This document shows positions 16,081 through 23,124 of a stretch of 64,000 nt of DNA, one piece after another (the first letter of the stretch is position 1; the number at the start of each line of letters is the position of its first letter). The position numbers and the translations under genes were made by a program. The stretch spans positions 6,572,001 to 6,636,000 of the forward strand of contig NZ_JADBEM010000001.1 of NCBI RefSeq assembly GCF_014873875.1, read 5' to 3'. Below the pieces are notes generated by a model. That model searched no databases and was not told the DNA's origin. It saw only the letters and a program-made list of their open reading frames with translations. The DNA comes from Actinopolymorpha pittospori. Lineage in GTDB: Bacteria > Actinomycetota > Actinomycetes > Propionibacteriales > Actinopolymorphaceae.

Positions 16081-17319
16081 ATGGCTGGACCGTTGTCGGA
16101 CGTCGTGGTCGTCGACCTGTCCCGGGCGCTCGCCGGGCCACACGCGGCGATGATGCTCGGCGACATGGGTGCCCGGGTCATCAAAGTGGAGCATCCCGAC
16201 GGCGGTGACGACTCCCGCGGCTGGGGTCCACCGTTCGTCGGTCCCGACGAGGCTCCCGAGGCGACGTACTTCCTGTCCTGCAACCGGAACAAGGAGTCTG
16301 TCGTCCTCGACCTGAAGAGGCCGGACGGGCGGCAGCAGCTCGGCCGGTTGCTCGCGCGGGCCGACGTCCTGGTGGAGAACTTCCGCCCCGGCGTCCTGGA
16401 CCGGCTCGGCTTCTCCCAGGAGACACTCGCGGAGCTCAACCCACGGCTGGTGGTGCTGTCCATCACCGGGTTCGGGCACGACGGCCCGGAGGGCATGCGC
16501 GCGGGTTACGACCAGATCGCCCAGGGCGAGGGCGGCCTGATGTCCCTGACCGGCGCGGGACCGGACGAGCCGACCAAGCTGGGCGTACCGATCGCCGACC
16601 TGCTGGCCGGGATGTACGGCGCCTACGGTGCGGTGGCCGCCCTGCACGAGCGGAACACGACCGGGCGGGGCCGCACGGTCCGGACGTCCCTGCTCGCCGC
16701 GATCGTGGGAGTCCACGCGTACCAGGGCACCCGCCACACCGTCGCCGGCGAGGTGCCGCGCGCCCAGGGCAACCACCATCCCTCGATCTGTCCGTACGGC
16801 ACCTTCCACTGCGTCGACGGCCTGGTCCAGATCTCGGTGGGCAGCGAAGGGCTCTGGCGCCGGTTCGCGGCGGAGTTCGGACTACCGCTCGACGAGCCGG
16901 GGTTCGCGTCCAACGCCGACCGGGTCCGGGCGATGGAGCGGGTGATCGCCGCGGTCGAGGCGGCGTTCGCGCCCTGGCCCGTCGCCGAACTGCTCAGCCG
17001 GCTCGCGGAGATCGGCGTACCGGCCGGTGAGGTGAAGACGCTCGACCAGGTCTACGCCTGGGAGCAGACACGTTCGCAGGGACTGGTCGTCGACGTGGAC
17101 CACGCGTCGCTTGGACGGATCAGCATCCCCGGCCCGCCGATCCGGCTGGACGACCAGAGCTACGCCGGGGGTCGGGAGACCAACCTCGCTCCGCCGACCC
17201 TCGGCCAGCACACCGCGGAGGTCCTCGCCTGGCTGGACCGACTGGACGAGCGGGACGGGCTGGACGAGCGGGACCGGCTCGATCACCTCGACGGGAGCGT
17301 GCGGGCCGATCCCGCGTGA
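16081..17319 (+). CDS. Family III CoA-transferase (CaiB/BaiF) homologue lacking the usual catalytic Asp
   Basis: A 412-residue protein with the CaiB/BaiF fold: VDLSRALAGPHAAMMLGDMGARVIKVEHP at the N-terminus, NRNKESVVLDLK, LVENFRPGVLDRLG, and SITGFGHDGP. Characterised members move CoA between carboxylic acids through an aspartyl anhydride. In this protein the segment that normally holds the catalytic Asp reads SLLAA (residues 203-207), with Ala at the expected position, and I recall relatives sharing this VRTSLLAA form. Classical transferase activity is therefore uncertain. The C-terminus carries an imperfect LDERD(G/R) repeat. GGAGGA at 16069-16074 precedes the ATG. It is a single gene between rnpB and a convergent kinase gene. 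Confidence 0.85.
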   Translation: MAGPLSDVVVVDLSRALAGPHAAMMLGDMGARVIKVEHPDGGDDSRGWGPPFVGPDEAPEATYFLSCNRNKESVVLDLKRPDGRQQLGRLLARADVLVENFRPGVLDRLGFSQETLAELNPRLVVLSITGFGHDGPEGMRAGYDQIAQGEGGLMSLTGAGPDEPTKLGVPIADLLAGMYGAYGAVAALHERNTTGRGRTVRTSLLAAIVGVHAYQGTRHTVAGEVPRAQGNHHPSICPYGTFHCVDGLVQISVGSEGLWRRFAAEFGLPLDEPGFASNADRVRAMERVIAAVEAAFAPWPVAELLSRLAEIGVPAGEVKTLDQVYAWEQTRSQGLVVDVDHASLGRISIPGPPIRLDDQSYAGGRETNLAPPTLGQHTAEVLAWLDRLDERDGLDERDRLDHLDGSVRADPA

Positions 17320-17362
17320 CCACCTCATGGGGTGGGGAGCCGCGAGCGGCGAGCGCGCCGGC

Positions 17363-17947
17363 TTACCCGCTGAGCACGAACTCCGCCTGGGCGTCGTACG
17401 TCTGGTCCGGGGCGCCGTCGACGTGCACGTCGGCGCGCGCCCTGGTGTCCTGCTGGGCGAAGTGGGCGGCCTCGGCGCGCGCCCATGCCGCCCAGTAGGG
17501 ACCGAAGCCGCCCTGGTCGCGCGTCACGCCTCGGGCGTACCGCACTTCTTCAGGTGCCTCCACCCACAGGATGAGCGCGGCGGACCGGTCGACCACCCGG
17601 CTCGCGGAGCCCACGCCCTCGACCACCAGCACGGGCGCGAGCGGCACCTCGTGCCACTCCGCGTACTCGCCGCGGATCCAGTCGTAGCGCCGGTACCTGC
17701 CCGGACGGCCGGCGCGAACGGGGTCGAGCACCCAGTCCCGGAGTCGCTCGGTCCCGGCCTCGAGTCCGTCCCAGCCGTCGTAGAGGTCGTCCATGCGGAT
17801 GGTCGGTGCACCACCCAACGCGGCGGCGAGCCGGCCCGCGAGCGTCGTCTTGCCCGAACACGTCGGTCCGTCGACGCACACCAGTCGGACCGGTCCGAGC
17901 CGAGGCGGCAGGGCGTGGATCCGTTCGGCCAGGTCGGCGAAGGTCAT
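17363..17947 (-). CDS. Uridine-kinase-like P-loop kinase
   Basis: A 194-residue P-loop NTPase. Walker A is DGPTCSGKTTLAGRL (about residues 24-38), followed by IRMDDLYDGWDGL, a substrate-binding stretch typical of uridine kinase-like enzymes, then YDWIRGEYAEW and VLVVEGVGSAS (Walker B-like strand). The size and layout fit the (d)NMP/uridine kinase group; the true substrate is unknown. ATG 17947 (MTFADL) is chosen because it starts just before the conserved region; an upstream in-frame GTG near 17983 would add 12 residues and has no ribosome site either. Convergent with the CoA-transferase homologue. Confidence 0.8.
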   Translation of the reverse strand: MTFADLAERIHALPPRLGPVRLVCVDGPTCSGKTTLAGRLAAALGGAPTIRMDDLYDGWDGLEAGTERLRDWVLDPVRAGRPGRYRRYDWIRGEYAEWHEVPLAPVLVVEGVGSASRVVDRSAALILWVEAPEEVRYARGVTRDQGGFGPYWAAWARAEAAHFAQQDTRARADVHVDGAPDQTYDAQAEFVLSG

Positions 17948-18120
17948 GCTGGCCCGCTCGTCGGGGGAGTGAAGGGGGGACGACACGCCAGCAGGGTAGG
18001 GCCTGAGGCATTCGCGGGACCGCACTCCTCCGGTTCGACAGCGTCGAAACTGGCCCGAGCGTGAGCGGAGCGCGCTGCGGTTCCGCCCAGTGGGTTCGTC
18101 CAGCCGTTAGGGTTCGCGCC

Positions 18121-19104
18121 ATGCCGTCCCCTCGACGCTCCCGCGTCAGCCTCCGGGTCGCGATGGTCGTGACGGCGGCGACGGCGCTGACGGCGGTGAT
18201 GGGCTGCGGACCCTGGAGCAGCGCGAACCCCCGCCACCACGCGGCGGCCTCACCGGGGCTGCCCACCGCCGGTGTGTCGCCCGCCGGCGCGGGCGACCCG
18301 AACGAGCAGCCGCTGCCGGGAGCGGAGCCGAGCCGTCCCACGCCGTCCGACCTGCCGCTTGGCCCGGAGGAGGTGCGGCTCAGGAGTGGTCGCGTCTACG
18401 TGCTGCCCGACCAGGCACGGCCACGTCCGGGCGCGAGCCGACCGCTGCTCATCGTGCTGCACTCCTTCGGGGGCACCTGGCAGCGACTGCGGACCGTCGG
18501 AAGGTTCGAGGAACGCGCCGCGCGACTCGGGTTCGTCGTCGCCTACGGCATCGGCGCGGACCGCTCCTGGAACGCCGGCAGTTGCTGCGGCTGGAGCCAG
18601 TCCCGCGACGCCGACGACGTGGGCTACCTGGTCTCGGTGGCGGCCGACGTACGCCGCCGGATCCCTGACGTCGACCCGCGCCGGGTCTATCTCACCGGCT
18701 TCTCCAACGGCGCCATGATGACGCTGCGTGCTCTGTGCGAGCGCCCCCACGTCTTCGCGGCGGGCGTCGGTGTCGCCGGTCAGCTCGTCGGCCGGTGCGC
18801 CGGCGGAGCGCCGATCCACTACCTGGAGATCCACGGAACGGTCGATGCCGTGGTGCCGTACGCCGGCGGCCGGGTCGGCTGGCTCGGGGTGACATTTTCT
18901 CCCGTTTCCGGACTTCCGGCCCGGGTGCGGGCGAGCGCGCCGGGCTCGGTGGTGGAGATCCGCACCCATCCCTGTGGGCACGTCTGGCCCACCGGGGGCC
19001 AGTGCGGCCTGGATGCCGCTGAGGTCGGTTGGGAGTTCCTCTCGAGGCTCGCCCTGCCGGCGTCCACGCCCCACCACGCGGCGGGACACGAGGCCACTCG
19101 GTAG
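18121..19104 (+). CDS. Secreted LpqC/PHB-depolymerase-like esterase, probable lipoprotein
   Basis: A 327-residue protein. Residues 1-30 are an export signal: RRSR, a hydrophobic stretch, then TAVMGC, an acceptable lipobox with C at about 29. A Pro/Ser-rich linker follows. The catalytic domain (about 85-315) belongs to the polyhydroxybutyrate depolymerase/feruloyl-esterase-like group: LIVLHSFGG, WNAGSCCGW, GFSNGAMM (nucleophile Ser), HGTVDAVVPY (Asp) and HPCGHVWP (His). The CCGW disulfide region is typical. Likely role is hydrolysis of an extracellular ester; the substrate could be PHB oligomers or hydroxycinnamoyl esters. ATG 18121 begins the signal peptide. Confidence 0.85.
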   Translation: MPSPRRSRVSLRVAMVVTAATALTAVMGCGPWSSANPRHHAAASPGLPTAGVSPAGAGDPNEQPLPGAEPSRPTPSDLPLGPEEVRLRSGRVYVLPDQARPRPGASRPLLIVLHSFGGTWQRLRTVGRFEERAARLGFVVAYGIGADRSWNAGSCCGWSQSRDADDVGYLVSVAADVRRRIPDVDPRRVYLTGFSNGAMMTLRALCERPHVFAAGVGVAGQLVGRCAGGAPIHYLEIHGTVDAVVPYAGGRVGWLGVTFSPVSGLPARVRASAPGSVVEIRTHPCGHVWPTGGQCGLDAAEVGWEFLSRLALPASTPHHAAGHEATR

Positions 19105-19257
19105 CCCCAGGTGAGCACGCCTGGTAACCTAGGCGTTCGGCCGACCTGGCACGGTGCGACGCGTACCTGGCCGGGTCCCCAAGCGGAGGTCCATCTCCCA
19201 CCCGCACCGATCGCCAAGATCGTCGGGTCCGGCCGGCCCCGAAGGCGCGGAGCGCCG

Positions 19258-19353
19258 ATGGGGCCCGTGAGGTACCCGCTCAGCGCGGGCGGTGCCCCAC
19301 ACCGGATGATGGCTTCCGCGGACGTAGGCGCGGAAGCCTTTTTCGCGTCCTAA
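19258..19353 (+). CDS. Possible leader peptide ORF overlapping the infC attenuator
   Basis: A 31-codon ORF (MGPVRYPLSAGG...AFFAS) that starts at ATG 19258, five bases after GGAG (19249-19252), and ends at TAA 19351-19353, just past the terminator hairpin at 19311-19343. Translating ribosomes would run through and melt the hairpin, so it could couple translation capacity to infC transcription. This is a hypothesis; no known family was recognised, and the match may be chance. Confidence 0.3.
   Translation: MGPVRYPLSAGGAPHRMMASADVGAEAFFAS
19311..19343 (+). terminator. Intrinsic terminator (attenuator) in the infC-rpmI-rplT leader
   Basis: GGCTTCCGCG (19311-19320) and CGCGGAAGCC (19329-19338) form a perfect 10-bp stem with an 8-base loop, followed by TTTTT (19339-19343). 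It lies 79 bases upstream of the infC start and about 200 bases after the previous gene, in a structured GC-rich leader. The position argues for regulated readthrough of the ribosomal-protein operon rather than simple termination of the upstream esterase gene. Confidence 0.85.
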
Positions 19354-19421
19354 CGTTCAGGTGGAGGTGTCCGCACCAGCGGGCACCTGACGCAGACGTC
19401 GTTCCACACAGGAGGGTAGCC

Positions 19422-20075
19422 ATCGCCACAGAACTTCGCGTCAACGAGCGGATCCGCGTTCCCGAGGTTCGGCTCGTAGGACCGAACGGCGAGCAGGTCG
19501 GCATCGTGCGCATCGAGGATGCGCTCCGCCTCGCACAGGAGGCCGACCTCGACCTGGTCGAGGTCGCCCCGACGGCTCGGCCGCCGGTCTGCAAGCTGAT
19601 GGATTTTGGGAAGTTCAAGTACGAGACCGCGCAGAAGGCCCGGGAATCCCGACGCAACCAGGCCCAGACGGTCATCAAGGAAATGAAGCTCCGTCCGAAG
19701 ATCGACCCGCACGACTACGAGACCAAGAAGGGTCACGTCGTACGGTTCCTTCGGCAGGGCGACAAGGTCAAGATCACGATCATGTTCCGTGGTCGCGAGC
19801 AGTCCCGCCCCGAGCTGGGCTTCCGACTGCTGCAGCGGCTGGCGGAGGACATCGCGGACCTCGGGTTCGTGGAGTCCCAGCCACGCCAGGACGGCCGCAA
19901 CATGATCATGGTGGTGACGCCGCACAAGCGGAAGTCGGAGGCACGTGCCGACGTCGAGGCCGACAAGGCCAAGCGGGCGGCCGAGCGGGAGGCGGATCGG
20001 GAAGCCGACCGTGCCGGGCGCTCTCCGCAGGTGCAGCGGGAGGAGCGCTTGCCGCAGACCGCTGACGCCGAATAA
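19422..20075 (+). CDS. infC: Translation initiation factor IF-3, apparent AUC start
   Basis: A 217-residue IF-3. It binds the 30S subunit, checks start codons and prevents subunit joining. The N-domain reads ELRVNERIRVPEVRLVGPNG, then DLDLVEVAPTARPPVCKLMD and the linker; the C-domain has KEMKLRPKIDPHDY and VKITIMFRGRE. A charged actinobacterial tail of about 35 residues follows. Homology begins at ATC 19422, preceded at six bases by AGGAGG (19410-19415). The first ATG/GTG in frame (GTG 19506) would remove 28 conserved residues. A rare start codon is a known autoregulation device of infC in E. coli (AUU), so AUC here is very likely real. First gene of infC-rpmI-rplT. Confidence 0.95.
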   Translation: MATELRVNERIRVPEVRLVGPNGEQVGIVRIEDALRLAQEADLDLVEVAPTARPPVCKLMDFGKFKYETAQKARESRRNQAQTVIKEMKLRPKIDPHDYETKKGHVVRFLRQGDKVKITIMFRGREQSRPELGFRLLQRLAEDIADLGFVESQPRQDGRNMIMVVTPHKRKSEARADVEADKAKRAAEREADREADRAGRSPQVQREERLPQTADAE

Positions 20076-20213
20076 CGCGGGCGTTCAACGACTCAGCGCC
20101 GCGTGGCAGACTGCCCCGGCGCGGGGTGGGCAGCGCATGTCGCTGTCGAGTAGCACACACAAAGACGTCAGGCGTGCGCCGTGCGCCTTGAACGGTCGAA
20201 CCAAGGGACGACT

Positions 20214-20408
20214 ATGCCGAAGATGAAGACCCACAGCGGGGCCAAGAAGCGCTTCAAGGTCAGCGGGACCGGAAAGATCATCCACAAGAAGGCGAACCGC
20301 GGCCACATCATGGAGAAGAAGTCGTCGAAGCGCGCTCGTTTCCTGGCCGCTCCCTCCGAGCTCCTCGCCTCCGACGGCAAGAAGGCCAAGAAGCTGCTCG
20401 GGATCTGA
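20214..20408 (+). CDS. rpmI: 50S ribosomal protein L35
   Basis: A 64-residue, very basic protein beginning MPKMKTHSGAKKRFK, with the TGKIIHKKANRGHI core typical of L35, and ending KKAKKLLGI. Full length for the family. AAGGGA at 20203-20208 is five bases before the ATG. It lies 138 bases after infC and 115 bases before rplT, in the usual infC-rpmI-rplT order. Confidence 0.98.
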   Translation: MPKMKTHSGAKKRFKVSGTGKIIHKKANRGHIMEKKSSKRARFLAAPSELLASDGKKAKKLLGI

Positions 20409-20523
20409 GTCCCGCCAGTTGCCCCACCGGCCCCCGGTACGCCGGGGACCATGCCCCCAGGTCCCGATGAAGCACCCCGCACTCCGTCACAGGAGCGCGG
20501 CAGTCTGAGCAAGGAGCTCGCCA

Positions 20524-20901
20524 GTGGCACGCGTGAAGCGGGCGGTCAACGCCCACAAGAAGCGTCGCGACGTCCTCGAGAAGGCCAAGGGATACCGCGG
20601 CCAGCGCTCGCGCCTCTACCGCAAGGCGAAGGAGCAGGTCACCCACTCGCTCGTCTACGCCTACCGCGACCGTCGCGTCCGCAAGGGTGATTTCCGCCGA
20701 CTGTGGATTACCCGTATCAACGCCGCGGCGCGCCAGAACGGCATCACCTACAACCGGCTGATCCAGGGCCTGAAGGCCGCCGGTGTCGAGGTCGACCGCA
20801 AGATTCTGGCCGACCTCGCGGTCACCGACGCGGCGGCGTTCACCGCCCTGGTCGAGGTCGCGCGGCAGGCCCTGCCGACCGAAACGGAAGCCGCGGCCTG
20901 A
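20524..20901 (+). CDS. rplT: 50S ribosomal protein L20
   Basis: A 125-residue basic protein starting MARVKRAVNAHKKRR from GTG 20524, with YRGQRSRLYRKAKEQV and the LWITRINAAARQNGITYNRLI block of L20. It is needed for early 50S assembly by binding 23S rRNA domain I; in some bacteria it also represses this operon by binding the leader. Last gene of the infC operon; the rRNA methyltransferase gene follows after 55 bases. Confidence 0.98.
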   Translation: MARVKRAVNAHKKRRDVLEKAKGYRGQRSRLYRKAKEQVTHSLVYAYRDRRVRKGDFRRLWITRINAAARQNGITYNRLIQGLKAAGVEVDRKILADLAVTDAAAFTALVEVARQALPTETEAAA

Positions 20902-20956
20902 TCAGCACGTCACCGTCGCACTCCGAAGCGTCGATCAATTGTCCATCTCAGCCCGC

Positions 20957-21820
20957 GTGACAGGCCCCGAGCTCACCGACACCCGCTCAAGCCGGGTGAC
21001 GGCGGCTCGGCGCCTGATCAAGCGCGCGTTCCGGGCCCGCGGACGTCAGTTCCTGGCCGAGGGTCCGCAGGCCGTGAGCGAGGCGCTCACGCTGCCCGGC
21101 GTCGTCCAGGAACTGTTCGCGACAGGTCCTGCCGCTGAGCGCAACGCCGACCTCGTCGAGGCGGCGGCGCGCGAAGGTGTCCCCCTGCGACTCGTGTCCG
21201 GCGAGGTGTTCGACTCCCTCGCCCAGACGGTCACGCCCCAGGGCGTGCTGGCGGTGTGCCGGTTCGTCGACGTGCCCTACGACGACGTCGTCGCGGCGTC
21301 GCCCCGGCTCGTCGCCGTCCTCGCCCAGGTGCGGGACCCCGGCAATGCGGGCACCGTGCTGCGCTGTGCCGATGCGGCCGGCGCCGACGCGGTGGTTCTG
21401 TCCGACGCCTCGGTCGACGTCTACAACCCGAAGTGCGTCCGCGCCTCGGCGGGCAGCCTCTTCCACCTCCCGGTGGCGGTGGGCGTGCCCGCCGCGGTCG
21501 GCGTGGCCGGGTTACGCGACCAGGGCGTCACCGTCCTCGCTGCCGACGGGGCAGGGGAGCTGGATCTCACCAAGGCCGCCGAACGCGGCCTGCTGTCCGG
21601 GCCGACGGCCTGGATCTTCGGCAACGAGGCCTGGGGTCTCCCAGCCGCGACCCGCGACCTGGCCGACGCCGTCGTGCGGGTGCCGGTCTACGGACGGGCC
21701 GAGAGCCTCAACCTGGCGACGGCCGCGGCGGTCTGCCTGTACGCCTCGGCGAACGCCCAACGCGCGCCCGGCGGCTGCCGGGCAGCGGAGGTCGCCGGCG
21801 GGGTGAGTGCCGCGGAATGA
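20957..21820 (+). CDS. TrmH/SpoU-family RNA 2'-O-methyltransferase
   Basis: About 287 residues. The N-terminal substrate-binding domain (about 15-105) contains RRLIKRAFRARGRQFLAEGPQAV. The C-terminal SPOUT domain has the three SpoU motifs: LAQVRDPGNAGTVLRCADAAGA, WIFGNEAWGLP and VPVYGRAESLNLATAAAVCLY, which form the SAM-binding trefoil knot. Likely target is 23S rRNA, as for other actinobacterial proteins next to rplT (inference; tsnR-like thiostrepton-resistance enzymes share this fold). Start uncertain: GTG 20957 or TTG 20939, no clear ribosome site. Confidence 0.9.
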   Translation: MTGPELTDTRSSRVTAARRLIKRAFRARGRQFLAEGPQAVSEALTLPGVVQELFATGPAAERNADLVEAAAREGVPLRLVSGEVFDSLAQTVTPQGVLAVCRFVDVPYDDVVAASPRLVAVLAQVRDPGNAGTVLRCADAAGADAVVLSDASVDVYNPKCVRASAGSLFHLPVAVGVPAAVGVAGLRDQGVTVLAADGAGELDLTKAAERGLLSGPTAWIFGNEAWGLPAATRDLADAVVRVPVYGRAESLNLATAAAVCLYASANAQRAPGGCRAAEVAGGVSAAE

Positions 21821-22014
21821 CAGGGAACGCCGGGCTTGCCCGATCTGGGATCGTCCGCTTGGGCCGCGTCCGCGGGGCCGAAACGGCGCCGATCGGGCGC
21901 GGCTGCGGTCGCTTCACCGCCCCTGCCTAGACTTTCCGGGCGTACGGCTAGCTTCGCAGGCCAGGCGTACGCCGCTGACCGGCGAACGCCTTGATGAGGG
22001 GAACTCCGCGAAAG

Positions 22015-23124
22015 ATGTCGGGCCCGAACTCCAACTACGATCCCGTCGAGGTCACGCCCCTGCACGCCACCGAGGTGGACCGGATGCGTGACGAGGCGCT
22101 CGCCGCGGTCGCGGCCGCCGGTGACCTCGAGGCGCTGAGGGCCGTCCGTCTGGCGCACGCGGGTGACCGCAGCCCGCTGGGCCTCGCCAACCGTGAGATC
22201 GGCGCCCTTCCGCCGCAGGCCCGCAAGGAGGCCGGGATGCGGGTCGGCTCGGCCCGACGGGACGTCAACGAGGCGCTCACCGCGCGACAGGCCGCCCTCG
22301 AGGTCGAGCGGGAGGCCCGGATCCTGGTCGAGGAGGCCGTCGACGTCACGGTCCCCTGGGATCTCGAGCCGCGCGGGGCCCGACACCCCCTCACGACCAC
22401 CCAGGAGTGGATCGCGGACGTCTTCGTCGCGATGGGCTGGGAGGTCGTCGAGGGACCCGAGGTCGAGGCCGAATGGCTGAACTTCGACGCGCTCAACATC
22501 CCGCCGGACCATCCGGCCCGCACCACGATGGACACGTTCTTCGTCGACCCGCCGGAGCGGGGCCTCGTCCTGCGTACGCATACCTCGCCCGCGCAGGCCC
22601 GGACGATGTTGAGCCGCAAGCCACCGATCTACGTCGTCGCGCCCGGTCGCGTCTACCGCACCGACGAGCTCGACGCGACCCACACGCCCGTCTTCCACCA
22701 GGTCGAGGGTCTGGTCGTCGACGAGGGCATCACCATGGCCCACCTGAAGGGCACTCTCGACCACTTCGCCGAGGCGATGTTCGGCGCCGGTCTGAAGACC
22801 AGGCTGCGGCCCTACTACTTCCCCTTCACCGAGCCGAGTGCCGAGCTCGACCTGCAGTGCTTCGTCTGCCGCGGCGAGTCGGTCGGCAACCCCGACCGCC
22901 CGTGCCGGACCTGCGCCAGCGAGGGCTGGATCGAGTGGGGTGGCTGCGGCATCGTCAACCCGCGGGTGCTGACCGCCTGCGGTGTGGACGCCGACCGGTA
23001 CTCCGGCTTCGCGTTCGGGATGGGCATCGAGCGGACGCTGATGTTCCGCAACGGCATCGAGGACATGCGTGACATGGTCGAGGGTGACGTGCGCTTCACC
23101 CGGCCGTTCGGAGGGGAGATCTGA
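22015..23124 (+). CDS. pheS: Phenylalanyl-tRNA synthetase alpha subunit
   Basis: A 369-residue class II synthetase alpha subunit. The N-terminal coiled coil (about 15-95) binds tRNA; the catalytic core has RHPLTTTQEWI, VFHQVEGLVVD (motif 2 area) and GFAFGMGIERTLMF (motif 3). A CFVCRGES...CRTCASEGW segment inside the core gives two CxxC pairs, suggesting a small zinc-binding insertion. ATG 22015 (MSGPNSNYDP) is chosen as the familiar actinobacterial start; ATG 21994 (or TTG 21991) lies upstream in frame. The stop overlaps pheT by one base (TGATG). The 194 bases upstream hold no other gene. Confidence 0.96.
   Translation: MSGPNSNYDPVEVTPLHATEVDRMRDEALAAVAAAGDLEALRAVRLAHAGDRSPLGLANREIGALPPQARKEAGMRVGSARRDVNEALTARQAALEVEREARILVEEAVDVTVPWDLEPRGARHPLTTTQEWIADVFVAMGWEVVEGPEVEAEWLNFDALNIPPDHPARTTMDTFFVDPPERGLVLRTHTSPAQARTMLSRKPPIYVVAPGRVYRTDELDATHTPVFHQVEGLVVDEGITMAHLKGTLDHFAEAMFGAGLKTRLRPYYFPFTEPSAELDLQCFVCRGESVGNPDRPCRTCASEGWIEWGGCGIVNPRVLTACGVDADRYSGFAFGMGIERTLMFRNGIEDMRDMVEGDVRFTRPFGGEI

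Noticed and set aside
21821..22014. A regulatory leader or attenuator before pheS
   Set aside because: No Phe-rich leader peptide, T-box or terminator hairpin with T-run could be identified in these 194 bases.
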